Below, in pieces: positions 34,736-44,748 of a DNA stretch of 64,000 nt. The stretch covers positions 7,399,001 through 7,463,000 of the forward strand of contig NZ_CP135275.1 of the NCBI RefSeq assembly GCF_032302195.1, in the 5' to 3' direction. This DNA is from Paenibacillus sp. MMS20-IR301 (lineage in GTDB: Bacteria > Bacillota > Bacilli > Paenibacillales > Paenibacillaceae). Positions within the stretch are counted from its first letter, which is position 1. Every line of letters begins with the position of its first letter. Under the pieces are notes generated by a model. That model was not told the DNA's origin. It searched no databases and worked only from the letters and a program-made list of their open reading frames with translations. The position numbers and the translations under genes are program-made.

Positions 34736-35665
34736 ATGAATCAATTCGATTCCCCCGCCAAAGAGAATATTGTACTGTTTCCGAAGACACTGGATTATTA
34801 CCAGATTCAGCTAACGGTCATGCTGGAAAGTGAACGCTACGGGGAGGCGATGGAGCTGCTGCGGTTTCTGCTGCAGTGCCAGGGTCAGGAAGAGCGGCAC
34901 TATGAGGAATGGCAGTCGCTGCTGGAATGGCTGGAGGCAGCCTTCCCTTACGCCGCACAGGGCGGAGATGCAGGCCCTGCACCGGCTGCGGCGGAACAGG
35001 ATCTGAAGGAAGAGGATATGGCGAGGATTCTGGCCAGGTCCAAGCTGGAGGAGGATGCCGGCTACCCCGAGAAGCTGCTGAAGCGGGTGATGGAGGAGCC
35101 GTTGTCTGAGGCGACAGTGCTCGCGCTGGAGCAGCTCTCCTACCTGGAAGGAACACAGGTGGATGAAGCCCTGACCGGCTGGCTGCAGCAGGCCGAGGTG
35201 CATCCGCTGCTGCAGTTCCGCACGCTGCAGACCCTCCGCCGCAGAGGCGTGCAGGGCGCGGTCAGGATAAGCCGCGGCCACGAGGCCGCTGAGGTGGAGA
35301 TCGAGACTGTGCCGCTGCAGAACGAGGAGTTTCCGCCGCAGGTGAGCCAGGTGCTGGAGCGGGTGGCGGAGCAGGCGGAGGTGCATGAGCCGACGCTGTA
35401 TTATTTTGCCCAGGAGCTGTGGGGGCAGTTTATAATGTCGATTTACGGGACCCGGGAATACCGCGAGCTGCTGGACGGCGAGTATTACCTGCTGGATATT
35501 TGGGCCGGAGCGCTGCATCAGATGGTATCGGAGAGCCTGAACGGGAACCGCAAGGAAGAGGAGACGCGGAGCATGTACGGAATCACCGACAGCATGCGCT
35601 TCCAATTCGAAGGGGCTTACCGTTCGCTAAAAGGATTTGTAAAGAGTTCTCTACTTGATAAATAG
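34736..35665 (+). CDS. Conserved hypothetical protein upstream of tig
   Basis: A 309-residue acidic, helix-rich protein (for example LTVMLESERYGEAMELLRFL and LEQLSYLEGTQVDEALTGWL) with a TPR-like look but no motif I can name. ATG 34736 is chosen because AAAGGAGGTG stands 6 nt upstream; the longer frame starts 12 codons earlier without ribosome-binding site. Its sigmaA-type promoter is upstream and a second promoter for tig starts inside its last codons. Confidence 0.6.
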   Translation: MNQFDSPAKENIVLFPKTLDYYQIQLTVMLESERYGEAMELLRFLLQCQGQEERHYEEWQSLLEWLEAAFPYAAQGGDAGPAPAAAEQDLKEEDMARILARSKLEEDAGYPEKLLKRVMEEPLSEATVLALEQLSYLEGTQVDEALTGWLQQAEVHPLLQFRTLQTLRRRGVQGAVRISRGHEAAEVEIETVPLQNEEFPPQVSQVLERVAEQAEVHEPTLYYFAQELWGQFIMSIYGTREYRELLDGEYYLLDIWAGALHQMVSESLNGNRKEEETRSMYGITDSMRFQFEGAYRSLKGFVKSSLLDK

Positions 35666-35683
35666 AGTAATGTTGTATATAAT
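35655..35683 (+). promoter_or_regulatory. SigmaA-type promoter of tig
   Basis: TTGATA (35655-35660), 17-bp spacer, TATAAT (35678-35683), 79 nt before the tig ATG. The -35 lies in the last codons of the upstream gene. Confidence 0.75.
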
Positions 35684-35761
35684 ATAATGGTTATTCTGTG
35701 CGTGAATTGTATGTCTTTTTTCAAGTAAACATGTAACCAATTTTGGAGGGAAAAGTATATT

Positions 35762-37102
35762 ATGAAAGCAACTTGGGAAAAAATAGAGAAGAACCTCGGA
35801 GTTCTTGAAGTCGAAGTAGGCGCAGACCGCGTAGCTGCAGCACTCGACAAAGCTTTTAATAAAGTGGTAAAGAAAGCAAACGTTCCTGGCTTCCGTAAAG
35901 GTAAAGTGCCGCGGCCGATTTTTGAATCCCGTTTCGGCGTAGAAAGCCTGTACCAGGATGCCATTGACATCCTTCTTCCTGAAGCTTACAGCGAAGCTGT
36001 TGATCAGACTGACATCTTCCCTGTAGACCGTCCTGAAGTAGACATCGAGCAATTCGCTAAAGGCCAGCCGTTCATCTTCAAAGCGAAGATCACTGTTAAG
36101 CCTGAAGTGAAGCTGGGCGAGTACAAAGGTCTGGAAGTTCCTGCACAGAAGGCAGAAGTATCTGACGAAGAGCTGGATGCTGAACTGAAACGTCTGCAAG
36201 AGCGTCATGCTGAGCTGGTTGTAGTTGAAGAAGGCGCAGCAGTTAACGGCGACATCACTGTAATCGACTTCGACGGATCCGTTGACGGCGTTCCATTTGA
36301 AGGCGGACAGGCTGAGCGTCACTCCCTGGAGCTTGGAAGCAACTCCTTCATCCCTGGCTTTGAAGAGCAGGTTGTAGGTATGGCTACCGGAGACTTCAAG
36401 GATGTTGAAGTTACTTTCCCTGAGGCTTACCACGCTGCTGAGCTTGCCGGCAAAGCTGCTGTATTCAAAGTGAAGCTGCACGAAATCAAACGCAAACAGC
36501 TTCCTGAGCTGGATGATGAGTTCGCTAAGGATGTAAGTGAATTCGACACGCTGGAAGAATACAAAGCAGACCTGAAGGCACAGCTTGAGTCCCGTAAACA
36601 GGACGAGCTGAAAGGCATCCGTGAATCTGCAGTAGTTGACGCAGCAGCAGCAAACGCTGAAGTTGAAATCCCTGCAGCTATGATCGCCAGCGAAGTGGAC
36701 AACATGGTCCGCGATTTCGACACCCGTCTCCGCCAGCAGGGCATGAACATGGATATGTTCCTTAGCTTCTCCGGCCAGACCCGTGAAGACCTGCAAGAGC
36801 AAATGAAGGGCGATGCTGAGAAGCGTGTCCGCAATAACCTTGTTCTGGAATTCATCGCCAAGGAAGAGAAGATTGAAGTGTCCGACGAAGAAGTTACGCA
36901 AGAGCTGGCTACTATGGCTGAAGCTTACAAGCGTACTCCTGAAGAAATCCGCAGCATCCTGACAGCCAACGGTTCCCTGAGCAGCCTGAAGGAAGAAATC
37001 TCGCTGCGCAAGACCATCGACCTCCTCGTTAGCAATAGCGTAGAAGTTGAAGCGCCAGCAGCACCGGCAGAAGCTGCTGCTGAGGAAGCAAGCGCTGAGT
37101 AA
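35762..37102 (+). CDS. tig: Trigger factor, ribosome-associated chaperone/PPIase
   Basis: A 446-residue protein. The N-terminal ribosome-docking motif GFRKGKVPRP (about 42-51), a central FKBP-type prolyl isomerase domain (GDITVIDFDGSVDGVPFEG, about 160-178, then HSLELGSNSFIPGFEEQVVG) and a helical C-terminal chaperone cradle are seen. It binds nascent chains at the ribosome exit. GGAGGG precedes the ATG. It stands immediately upstream of clpP-clpX, the usual tig-clp order. Confidence 0.95.
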   Translation: MKATWEKIEKNLGVLEVEVGADRVAAALDKAFNKVVKKANVPGFRKGKVPRPIFESRFGVESLYQDAIDILLPEAYSEAVDQTDIFPVDRPEVDIEQFAKGQPFIFKAKITVKPEVKLGEYKGLEVPAQKAEVSDEELDAELKRLQERHAELVVVEEGAAVNGDITVIDFDGSVDGVPFEGGQAERHSLELGSNSFIPGFEEQVVGMATGDFKDVEVTFPEAYHAAELAGKAAVFKVKLHEIKRKQLPELDDEFAKDVSEFDTLEEYKADLKAQLESRKQDELKGIRESAVVDAAAANAEVEIPAAMIASEVDNMVRDFDTRLRQQGMNMDMFLSFSGQTREDLQEQMKGDAEKRVRNNLVLEFIAKEEKIEVSDEEVTQELATMAEAYKRTPEEIRSILTANGSLSSLKEEISLRKTIDLLVSNSVEVEAPAAPAEAAAEEASAE

Positions 37103-37157
37103 CCATGACATTAATTAACTTAGAACGGCCAGCTTTACCGGCCTCCATACAGAATAG

Positions 37158-37194
37158 ATAAGGCACGTAAGTTTTCTTTACGTGCCTTATTTTT
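37158..37194 (+). terminator. Terminator of tig
   Basis: AAGGCACGTAA pairs with TTACGTGCCTT, loop GTTTTCT, then ATTTTT. It lies 56 nt after the tig stop. Confidence 0.9.
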
Positions 37195-37309
37195 ATCGGA
37201 TCAGAGGCCGGGAATACATACCGCGAAGCAGTGGATTGGCATTGTCTCCGGATTTGCGATATAATGGCTTGCACATGAGCAGTGCGGCCAGAAGTGCACC
37301 AGTGAATAA

Positions 37310-37338
37310 ATGACATCCCGCTTTGAACGTGTTAAAAT
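37310..37338 (+). promoter_or_regulatory. SigmaA-type promoter of clpP
   Basis: ATGACA (37310-37315), 17-bp spacer, TAAAAT (37333-37338), 49 nt before the clpP ATG. No CtsR heptad repeats were recognised around it. Confidence 0.65.
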
Positions 37339-37387
37339 ATTTCTGAAACGGTAAGACTAATCTGTATAGAGAAAAGAGGTTGGTGGC

Positions 37388-37978
37388 ATGAGTCTGGTAC
37401 CAATGGTTGTGGAAACGACAAGCCGGGGAGAACGCTCATACGATATCTATTCCAGACTGCTGAAGGATCGCATCATTTTCCTGAGCAGTGCGATTGACGA
37501 TGATGTCGCCAATCTGGTAATCGCCCAGTTGTTATTCCTGGCAGCAGATGACCCCGAAAAAGACATTCACTTGTACCTCAACTCGCCCGGTGGTTCTGTT
37601 ACAGCCGGCATGGGTATATATGATACGATGCAATATATCAAACCGGATGTTTCAACGATTTGTGTAGGGATGGCGGCCAGTATGGGATCATTGCTCCTGA
37701 CTGCCGGAGCCCCCGGCAAACGGTATGCGCTGACTAACAGCGAGGTTATGATTCACCAGCCGCTCGGCGGCGTTCAGGGGCAGGCATCCGACATCTGGAT
37801 CCATACCGACTGGATTCTCAAGACCAAGGCGAAGCTGAATCAGATTTATGTGGAGCGCACAGGTCAGCCCCTTGACAAAATCGAACGGGATACAGACCGC
37901 GATAACTTCATGAGCGCGGAAGAAGCCAAGGAATACGGGCTCATTGACCAGGTTCTCTCTTCACCGATCATATCTTAA
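37388..37978 (+). CDS. clpP: ATP-dependent Clp protease proteolytic subunit
   Basis: A 196-residue serine protease. The catalytic triad is visible as GMAASMGS (Ser about 98), MIHQPLGG (His about 123) and DRDNFMS (Asp about 172). It forms a double heptamer that degrades substrates fed by ClpX or ClpC. It ends 12 nt before clpX, so the pair is one unit. Confidence 0.97.
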   Translation: MSLVPMVVETTSRGERSYDIYSRLLKDRIIFLSSAIDDDVANLVIAQLLFLAADDPEKDIHLYLNSPGGSVTAGMGIYDTMQYIKPDVSTICVGMAASMGSLLLTAGAPGKRYALTNSEVMIHQPLGGVQGQASDIWIHTDWILKTKAKLNQIYVERTGQPLDKIERDTDRDNFMSAEEAKEYGLIDQVLSSPIIS

Positions 37979-37990
37979 AGGGGTGGTAAG

Positions 37991-39247
37991 ATGTTTAAAT
38001 TTAATGATGAAAAAGGGCAGCTGAAATGTTCTTTTTGCGGTAAATCACAAGAGCAGGTCCGCAAGCTCGTAGCCGGACCTGGCGTTTATATATGTGACGA
38101 ATGCATCGAGCTGTGCACAGAGATTGTAGAAGAGGAGCTCGGCCACGAGGAAGAGCTGGATATGAAGGATATTCCGAAGCCGAAGGAAATCCGCGATATT
38201 CTGGATCAATATGTAATCGGCCAGGAGCAGGCGAAGAAATCGCTCTCCGTTGCCGTATACAACCACTACAAGCGTGTGAACAGCCAGAGCAAGATTGAAG
38301 ATGTGGAGCTGACGAAGAGCAACATCCTGCTGCTTGGACCTACGGGTTCCGGTAAGACGCTGCTCGCGCAGACGATGGCGAAGATCATCAACGTGCCTTT
38401 TGCCATTGCCGATGCTACTTCCCTTACGGAAGCAGGTTATGTGGGCGAAGATGTTGAGAACATTCTCCTGAAGCTGATTCAGGCGGCTGACTATGATGTG
38501 GAGAAGGCCGAACGCGGCATTATCTATATAGATGAGATTGATAAAGTAGCGCGTAAATCGGAGAATCCGTCCATTACCCGCGACGTTTCCGGTGAAGGTG
38601 TACAGCAGGCGCTGCTGAAGATTCTGGAAGGTACGGTAGCTTCAGTTCCACCGCAAGGCGGGCGCAAGCACCCGCACCAGGAATTCATTCAGATCGATAC
38701 AACGAACATTCTGTTTATCGTAGGCGGTGCTTTCGACGGTCTGGAGCAGATGATCAAACGCCGTATCGGCAAAAAAGTCATCGGCTTCAACGCAGCTGTT
38801 GAAGGCCAGAAGGACCTCAAAGCAGGCGAATACCTCTCAATGGTATTGCCGGAGGATCTGCTCAAATTCGGTCTCATTCCCGAGTTTGTCGGCCGTCTCC
38901 CGGTTATCTCGACGCTGGAGCCGCTTGACGAGAACACCCTGGTACGCATCCTCTCCGAGCCGAAGAATGCGCTTGTGAAGCAGTATGTGAAGCTGCTGGA
39001 GATGGATAATGTTGCGCTGAAGTTTGAGCCGCTGGCCCTTGAAGCGATTGCCAAGGAAGCGATCAAACGCAACACCGGTGCCCGCGGACTGCGTGCCATC
39101 ATTGAGAGCATTATGCTCGACGTGATGTACGAGGTGCCTTCGCGTGATGACATCAAGGATTGTGTCATCACTGAGAAGGTAGTCCAGGAGAAGTCCCTGC
39201 CGGAGCTGAGCCTCAAGAAAGACAAGAAAAAAGAAGAAAGCGCCTAA
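37991..39247 (+). CDS. clpX: ATP-dependent Clp protease ATPase subunit ClpX
   Basis: A 418-residue AAA+ unfoldase. The N-terminal C4 zinc-binding domain CSFCGKSQ and CDECIELC, Walker [13 protein letters not shown], pore loop GYVGED, Walker B YIDEIDK and the ClpP-binding loop RIGKKVIGF are all present. GGGGTGG precedes the ATG. Confidence 0.97.
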   Translation: MFKFNDEKGQLKCSFCGKSQEQVRKLVAGPGVYICDECIELCTEIVEEELGHEEELDMKDIPKPKEIRDILDQYVIGQEQAKKSLSVAVYNHYKRVNSQSKIEDVELTKSNILLLGPTGSGKTLLAQTMAKIINVPFAIADATSLTEAGYVGEDVENILLKLIQAADYDVEKAERGIIYIDEIDKVARKSENPSITRDVSGEGVQQALLKILEGTVASVPPQGGRKHPHQEFIQIDTTNILFIVGGAFDGLEQMIKRRIGKKVIGFNAAVEGQKDLKAGEYLSMVLPEDLLKFGLIPEFVGRLPVISTLEPLDENTLVRILSEPKNALVKQYVKLLEMDNVALKFEPLALEAIAKEAIKRNTGARGLRAIIESIMLDVMYEVPSRDDIKDCVITEKVVQEKSLPELSLKKDKKKEESA

Positions 39248-39293
39248 GCAGACCGAAGAATAGCTTACGCTGCTAAACAATACAATTCAGGGT

Positions 39294-39346
39294 CTCCACT
39301 TTCTCCCGCATACTCCGCATGACCTGCGGAGGCGGAGGGAGTGGAG
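39294..39346 (+). terminator. Stem-loop between clpX and ispG
   Basis: Interrupted long hairpin: CTCCACT with AGTGGAG (outer), CTCCC with GGGAG, and CTCCGCA with TGCGGAG (inner). It has no long T-tract, so it could attenuate, or process, the transcript between the clp genes and ispG. Confidence 0.55.
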
Positions 39347-39374
39347 CTTTGATCGTTATGGGGGAGAGAAAACC

Positions 39375-40529
39375 ATGTTCTTGAGACACCAGACCCGTCC
39401 CGTCAATGTCGGCGGGGTTATTATTGGGGGAAACAACGAGGTTGCGATCCAAAGCATGTGTACGACCAAAACCGCTGATGTGGAAGCCACCGTTGCCGAG
39501 ATTCTGCGGCTGGAGGAAGCCGGATGCCAGCTCGTGCGTGTAACGGTCAACAATGAAGAAGCGGCGGCGGCAATTAAGGAAATCAAGAAACAGATTCATA
39601 TCCCGCTGGTAGCGGATATTCATTTCAACTATAAGCTGGCTCTGCTGGCCATCGAGAACGGCATCGATAAGGTGCGGATCAATCCCGGCAATATCGGGCG
39701 CCGCGACAAGGTGGAAGCTGTAGTTAAGGCCTGCAAGGAGAAGGGCATTCCTATTCGTATCGGGGTTAATGCCGGTTCCCTGGAGACGCATCTGCTGGAG
39801 AAATACGGTTATCCTACACCGGAAGCCATGGTCGAGAGTGCCCTGTATCATATCGGGATTCTCGAAGAGCTGGATTTCCATGATATTATCGTATCGCTGA
39901 AGGCTTCCGATGTGCCGATGGCGATCGAAGCTTACCGCAAGGCAGCGGAAGTCATTCCTTACCCGCTGCACTTAGGCATCACCGAATCCGGTACGCTGTT
40001 CGCCGGAACCGTGAAGAGCTCGGCCGGGATCGGCGCGCTGCTCTCGATGGGTATCGGCAGCACTGTACGTATCTCTCTGAGCGCTGATCCGGTGGAAGAA
40101 GTGAAGGTAGCCCGGGAGCTGCTCAAGACCTTCGGTCTGATCTCGAACGCCGCTACGCTAATCTCCTGCCCGACCTGCGGACGCCTGGATATTGATCTTT
40201 TCTCGATCGCGAACGAAGTGGAAGAGTATATCTCCAAGCTCAAGGTGCCTATCAAGGTATCGGTATTAGGCTGCGCGGTGAATGGTCCGGGGGAAGCCAG
40301 AGAGGCAGATATCGGTATCGCCGGAGCACGCGGAGAAGGCCTGCTGTTCCGTTACGGCAAGATGATCCGCAAGGTTCCTGAAGCGGAGCTGGTCTCCGAG
40401 CTGAAGAAGGAGATTGACATCATCGTGGCCCACTTCGAAGAGACCGGTGAGATTCCCGGCCGTAAGCATGCAGGACTTGCTCCGGCTGTAAGCATCGGTA
40501 CGTCTGAGGGCAGCAATTCAGCGGAATGA
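39375..40529 (+). CDS. ispG: 4-hydroxy-3-methylbut-2-en-1-yl diphosphate synthase
   Basis: A 384-residue GcpE protein of the MEP isoprenoid pathway. The Fe-S-cluster cysteines are seen in [11 protein letters not shown] (two) and [13 protein letters not shown] (one), and the TIM-barrel start [13 protein letters not shown] is typical. It reduces MEcPP to HMBPP using flavodoxin/ferredoxin electrons. The usual length is about 370-420. GGGGGAGAG precedes the ATG. Confidence 0.95.
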   Translation: MFLRHQTRPVNVGGVIIGGNNEVAIQSMCTTKTADVEATVAEILRLEEAGCQLVRVTVNNEEAAAAIKEIKKQIHIPLVADIHFNYKLALLAIENGIDKVRINPGNIGRRDKVEAVVKACKEKGIPIRIGVNAGSLETHLLEKYGYPTPEAMVESALYHIGILEELDFHDIIVSLKASDVPMAIEAYRKAAEVIPYPLHLGITESGTLFAGTVKSSAGIGALLSMGIGSTVRISLSADPVEEVKVARELLKTFGLISNAATLISCPTCGRLDIDLFSIANEVEEYISKLKVPIKVSVLGCAVNGPGEAREADIGIAGARGEGLLFRYGKMIRKVPEAELVSELKKEIDIIVAHFEETGEIPGRKHAGLAPAVSIGTSEGSNSAE

Positions 40530-40565
40530 TCCTATCGTTCATATAGCCTTTATCTATATTCATGA

Positions 40566-40619
40566 AGCGCCCCGCTTGCAGGGTCTGTCCGTTCAGACCC
40601 TTGCTGCGGGGCGTTTTTT
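40566..40619 (+). terminator. IspG terminator overlapping the gerAB-like gene end
   Basis: A long stem (GCGCCCCGC and GCAGGGTCTG with CAGACCCTTGC and GCGGGGCG) ends in TTTTTT on the plus strand. The right half is at the same time the last codons of the convergent germination gene, whose TGA lies in the loop-proximal part. Confidence 0.85.
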
Positions 40620-41690
40620 GGTAAGCAGAGTAATCAGATACAGAATGAAGGGAATCAGCAGCAGGTGGATGAACGAGAAGTTCCCCCACACGGTGGCAAT
40701 GATCTCATTGACATAAACCGTGTTGATATAGGTATTCCAGGCGATGAGAATGAAGAGTACCGCCAGCGGGTAGATCAGATGCCCCGGTGACTTGAGGCGG
40801 AAGACGGTCTGAATCCCCTTCAGGATGGAGTGGTAGAGCAGTGAGATTTTGATGAAAAAGGTTAAGACCCAGATCGTGATCAGGATGCCCTCTACGCGCT
40901 GCAGAACGTTCGCAATATTAATGGTTTTGGAGAGGGCGTAGGCCGGGAAGGTGCTGTTCTCCGTCTGTTCAATGCCAAGAATAAGGATGCTGAGCAAGAC
41001 GATAATGCTGAGCATGACACCGCCTGCGAATGTCCCCAGCAGAAAGGCCCGCTCTCCGTCACGGGGCTTTTTGACCAGCGGGAGGAAAGTCATAAGGACA
41101 ATAACTTCCTGAAACATGGCTGACTGATACCCGGCTTTGAATATAGGAGTCCAGCCGCCCTCCAGAACAGGCTTGATATGATTCCACTCAATTTGGGGCG
41201 TTAGAGCCAGTGTCAGGATAAGGAACAGGAACAACACCCAGGGGAACAGCAATTCACCGACTCTCGCCAGGACAATAATCCCCTTACCCGCACTGACTAC
41301 GGCTGCAGTCAGGAAGATGATCTGGACAACCTCCATCGGTGTTTCCGGCATAATCTCACTGGAGATGAAGAATCCGAGATCACCGAGCAGCGTACCCGTA
41401 AGAATCAGAAAGTAGAAAAGATAGAGCAGCGAGACCGCTTTACCCAGCCATTTGCCGAGGGTATCCTCGAAGATCTCAAAGATATTCCTGCCGGGATGAA
41501 GCCGGGCAAGCGCAATATACAGCACAACCATGATCAGGTTGATCGCAAGGCTGCAGAGCGCAGCAATCCAGGCATCTTCTCTCGCGGTACGTGCCATTCC
41601 GCTGGGTACGACCAGGATCGAGGTTCCGATGGTAAGGCCGAACGTCATGATATAGAACTGTCTGAAGGAAATGCCCGAACGGTTCTTCAA
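40593..41690 (-). CDS. Spore germination receptor permease subunit, GerAB/GerKB family
   Basis: About 365 residues with about ten hydrophobic segments and the amino-acid/polyamine-organocation-transporter fold of GerB proteins (ISFRQFYIMTFGLTIGTSIL near the start). It would form the ligand-binding membrane subunit of a germinant receptor. A TTG start (LKNRSG) is chosen because AAAGGAG lies 11 nt upstream; the upstream extension lacks a ribosome-binding site. It is the last gene of an A-C-D-B operon; the C-terminus is embedded in the ispG terminator. Confidence 0.85.
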   Translation of the reverse strand: MKNRSGISFRQFYIMTFGLTIGTSILVVPSGMARTAREDAWIAALCSLAINLIMVVLYIALARLHPGRNIFEIFEDTLGKWLGKAVSLLYLFYFLILTGTLLGDLGFFISSEIMPETPMEVVQIIFLTAAVVSAGKGIIVLARVGELLFPWVLFLFLILTLALTPQIEWNHIKPVLEGGWTPIFKAGYQSAMFQEVIVLMTFLPLVKKPRDGERAFLLGTFAGGVMLSIIVLLSILILGIEQTENSTFPAYALSKTINIANVLQRVEGILITIWVLTFFIKISLLYHSILKGIQTVFRLKSPGHLIYPLAVLFILIAWNTYINTVYVNEIIATVWGNFSFIHLLLIPFILYLITLLTKKRPAARV

Positions 41691-41724
41691 GCGTATTCTC
41701 GCTCCTTTCCTGGAATACAAGGAT

Positions 41725-41934
41725 TCAGGATAACAGCTGCATAATGCTGCGTACCCAGTCAAGCGGTCTGAACTGTGGAAGCTCGGCCATATCTGCAAGA
41801 GTGACCAGGAAAGAGAGACTCCAGAACCCGTAGAAAGCGGCGATATCCCGGGCGGACCGGAGCCTTAGGACGGCAGGTGTTTTTACAACCAGCACGAACA
41901 GCAGGATGAAGAGCAGCAGCAGACTCCAGTTCAT
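41725..41934 (-). CDS. Small two-helix membrane protein, candidate GerD-type receptor D subunit
   Basis: A 69-residue protein with two hydrophobic segments (LLLLFILLFVLVVKTPAVL and IAAFYGFWSLSFLVTLAD) between the GerC-like and GerB-like genes, overlapping the former by 4 nt. Small two-helix proteins of this size are encoded in several GerA-type receptor operons (D subunits) and modulate receptor function. I rely on size, topology and position, not on a motif. Confidence 0.6.
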   Translation of the reverse strand: MNWSLLLLFILLFVLVVKTPAVLRLRSARDIAAFYGFWSLSFLVTLADMAELPQFRPLDWVRSIMQLLS

Positions 41935-43142
41935 TTCTCCTCAATCTCCTTTTTAAGCGGTTGAATGATGGAGCCGATGCGCCGGATCGCAACCTTGGAG
42001 TGGACATCGACTTTGACAGTCTTGAAGGTATCCTCCCAGTGCTCGCGGTAATCCTTCCACAGGCGGGGATATTTCCGGTGCAGCGCTTCTCCGAAGCCGA
42101 AGATATCGGAATTGTATTTCTCCTGTATCTCCCGGATGTCACTGGACATCTTGATGTTGAACCGGTTCTGCAGATTATCCTCAATGATCTTGAGATTCGC
42201 CGGATTGTTCAGGTCAAGCGGACCCTCTACCGTAGTCAGGTCAGCTTCGATATTAAGCTTAACGATGAATTCCGGCTTGCCCTCTTCATTAATCTTAATA
42301 TCCAGCCGGGTATCTGCCTGGGTTACAATGAAGCCTGCAGTGCCTCCTTCAGGGCTGGGTACATTGCCGACAGTGGTATCCACTTCATTCAGCGCATAGT
42401 TAACACTTTTACTGAGCGGTTCTCCCAGCCAGCCGACCAGCTTGTCTTTTTTGAACACGGCAATCCCGGCATGCTGAATTAAGGTCTGCGGGCTGATGTT
42501 CTGCACATTCTTGGGTGACTCCCCATTCTGCAGGTTTCCGCGCAGCTGCACTCCGGACATGATCGGATTAGAGCCGCCGCGCTCAAGCTCGGTAATGAAT
42601 TGCTGCAGAGTGACCTTGCCGGTTGCCGCCCATTTCTTATGGGAGACCAGGATCGAAGAATAGAGGGAGTTCGCCGGAATATGCTCGAAGGGAGTCACGA
42701 TCTCCAGGATTTTGGACGCAGTAGAGTTCTTGGCCACCAGCAGATAAAAGTCAGTACGCGTCTGGTTGTCACGGGAGAGGAAATCCAGGGCATCACTCAC
42801 ACCGCTGCGGGCCAGCTCCTCCCCGAACACAATGACACGGATATGCGCCAGATACAGCATACGGGGCGTCATGCTCAGCATGCGCTGCAGTGCATCAGGG
42901 ACGGTCTTTCCTACGGATTTGTAGGTAACGACAGGCAGACTTCCGGAGGAAGCGCCTTTCTGGTTGCCTGCCTCACTGGGGTTCATTACCTGTGCGGATA
43001 CCGCATATCCCTCCGGGTCCAGATCGATGCCAAGCGCCATGACGAGTGCCAGCTCGTTCAGTTCTTTACGGCTCCAGCAGCCGGTAAGCATTGAAGCCAG
43101 TCCCAGGATCAGGAGGATGGCCAGCATTCGTCTTCCCCGCAT
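41931..43142 (-). CDS. Spore germination lipoprotein, GerAC/GerKC family
   Basis: A 403-residue protein with a lipobox LTGC (about residue 20) then WSRKELNELALVMALGIDLD, the typical GerC start. ATG 43142 is preferred (AAAGGA upstream; a shorter lipoprotein signal). It is the lipoprotein subunit of a germinant receptor anchored to the inner spore membrane. Confidence 0.85.
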   Translation of the reverse strand: MRGRRMLAILLILGLASMLTGCWSRKELNELALVMALGIDLDPEGYAVSAQVMNPSEAGNQKGASSGSLPVVTYKSVGKTVPDALQRMLSMTPRMLYLAHIRVIVFGEELARSGVSDALDFLSRDNQTRTDFYLLVAKNSTASKILEIVTPFEHIPANSLYSSILVSHKKWAATGKVTLQQFITELERGGSNPIMSGVQLRGNLQNGESPKNVQNISPQTLIQHAGIAVFKKDKLVGWLGEPLSKSVNYALNEVDTTVGNVPSPEGGTAGFIVTQADTRLDIKINEEGKPEFIVKLNIEADLTTVEGPLDLNNPANLKIIEDNLQNRFNIKMSSDIREIQEKYNSDIFGFGEALHRKYPRLWKDYREHWEDTFKTVKVDVHSKVAIRRIGSIIQPLKKEIEEK

Positions 43143-43181
43143 GGGCAGCCGTCCTTTCGTTGTGGGTTTCAAGATCATGTG

Positions 43182-44645
43182 CTAATTTTGTCCAAAATAT
43201 TTCTTCATGGCTCGCCGGGATAAACGGACGAACGTATCCTTCTGGCTCTGCCAGCGGGTTGGTGCGAATGAGGTCATGTAAGGAACGCCCACCGATTCCA
43301 GGCTGCACAGATGCAGTCCCAGTATAATTAACGCGATAATCATCCCGAATAAGCCGAAAGAGGCGGCAATCGCCATGAGCACGAAACGCAGCATCCGCAC
43401 GGAGATCCCGACATTGAAGGCAGGCAGGGCGAAGTTGGCAATGGCAGTAATGGACACTACAATGACCATCGCAGCCGAGACCAGTCCTGCATCCACCGCC
43501 GCCTGGCCGATGACCAGTGTTCCGACGATGGAGACCGATTGGCCGATGGATTTGGGCAGCCGGATACCGGCCTCGCGCAGCACCTCGAAGGTGATCTCCA
43601 TAATGAAGGCTTCCAGGAATGCCGGAAAAGGAATTCCCTCACGCTGCCCAATCAGGCTGATCAGCAAGGTAGTCGGAATCATCTCCTGGTGGAAGGTGGT
43701 GATGGCGATATAGAAGGAGGGCGTCAGCAGCGCGACAGCGAAGCAGAAATACCGGAGCAGCCGTACCAGACTGGCGAAGTCGCTCCGCTGGTAGTAATCC
43801 TCGCTGGACTGGAAGAATTGCACCAGCAGTGCAGGAACCACAAGTACAAACGGAGTACCCTCCGTCAGAATGGCGATCCGCCCTTCCAGCAGCGCCGAGG
43901 CTGTAACATCCGGACGCTCTGTGTTATAGACCGTAGGAAAAGGGCTGTACTGCTTGTCCTGAATCATCTCCTCGATGTAATTGCTCTCCAGTACGCTGTC
44001 CAGATCAGCTTCATCCAGCCGCCTGCGCAGCTCCTGCAGCACGACCGGATCGGCGTTGCCTTCAATGTACATTACGGCGACATCCGTCTGGGTCTGCTTC
44101 CCCAGCTTGCGCGACTCGATCCGCAGCTTGGGGTTCTGGATGCGCCTGCGCACCAGCGCCGTATTCTCCCGCAGGGACTCCGTGAAGCCTTCGCGGGGGC
44201 CGCGCACGACCGACTGGGAGCTGGCATCCTCTACCGCGCGCTGCTTCAGCGCTTCTGTACCGGCTGACAGGGCGGTAACACTTCCTTCGATAACAATAAT
44301 CGTGTTGCCGGCGAGAATCTCGGTCTCTACCTCTGTATAGTTATGGATCTCCCCAACCTTGCCGAGGGTAAGTGTCCGTTCCAGCAGCAGCTTCCGGCAG
44401 CGCTCCGGCTGAGGCTCCGTGAATTCACCGAAGAGGCTGGCATCTTCATGAATTGCCTGGATTACACTATCCGGATCAGCCATCCCTTCAATGAATACAA
44501 CAGCAGCGGGCGAGGGGCCAAGCGTGAGGAAGCGGTAGATAATATCCGTACTTGTGCCCAGGCGGGCCTGCATGCCTTCTACGAAAGCAGACAATGAAGC
44601 CGGCAGCTTCTCCCCGGGTGCTCCTGCATGTTCCAGCTGTGTCAT
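43182..44645 (-). CDS. Spore germination receptor protein, GerAA/GerKA family
   Basis: A 487-residue protein. It has a N-terminal cytoplasmic domain of about 240 residues and a C-terminal part with about five to six membrane segments; VSIVGTLVIGQAAVDAGLVS and MLRFVLMAIAASFGLFG are GerA-family hallmarks, as is NPIM-like ESNYIEEMIQDKQYSPFPT. It is the first gene of the receptor operon. A GGGGGG ribosome-binding site and a candidate sigmaG promoter precede it. Confidence 0.9.
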   Translation of the reverse strand: MTQLEHAGAPGEKLPASLSAFVEGMQARLGTSTDIIYRFLTLGPSPAAVVFIEGMADPDSVIQAIHEDASLFGEFTEPQPERCRKLLLERTLTLGKVGEIHNYTEVETEILAGNTIIVIEGSVTALSAGTEALKQRAVEDASSQSVVRGPREGFTESLRENTALVRRRIQNPKLRIESRKLGKQTQTDVAVMYIEGNADPVVLQELRRRLDEADLDSVLESNYIEEMIQDKQYSPFPTVYNTERPDVTASALLEGRIAILTEGTPFVLVVPALLVQFFQSSEDYYQRSDFASLVRLLRYFCFAVALLTPSFYIAITTFHQEMIPTTLLISLIGQREGIPFPAFLEAFIMEITFEVLREAGIRLPKSIGQSVSIVGTLVIGQAAVDAGLVSAAMVIVVSITAIANFALPAFNVGISVRMLRFVLMAIAASFGLFGMIIALIILGLHLCSLESVGVPYMTSFAPTRWQSQKDTFVRLSRRAMKKYFGQN

Positions 44646-44671
44646 GTAAATAACCCCCCTGTCATCCCGTA

Positions 44672-44702
44672 TAGTCTTTTCCGTTTGTGGAAATCGTATG
44701 CA
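44672..44702 (-). promoter_or_regulatory. Candidate sigmaG (forespore) promoter of the germination operon
   Basis: On the minus strand TGCATA, an 18-bp spacer and AAGACTA resemble the sigmaG consensus TGMATA-N18-CATACTA (-10 five of seven). It lies about 27 nt before the GerA-like ATG. GerA-type operons are known to be forespore-expressed. Confidence 0.55.
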
Positions 44703-44748
44703 GATGCCGGCGGAGAGGCTGCGGTTAGTCTGTTTTTTTGCTGCGGGA

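Noticed and set aside
35651..37111. 486-residue open frame antisense to tig
   Set aside because: Tig codon bias avoids codons that would be stops in the antisense frame; the tig protein is fully canonical and the antisense frame has no start signal or family features.
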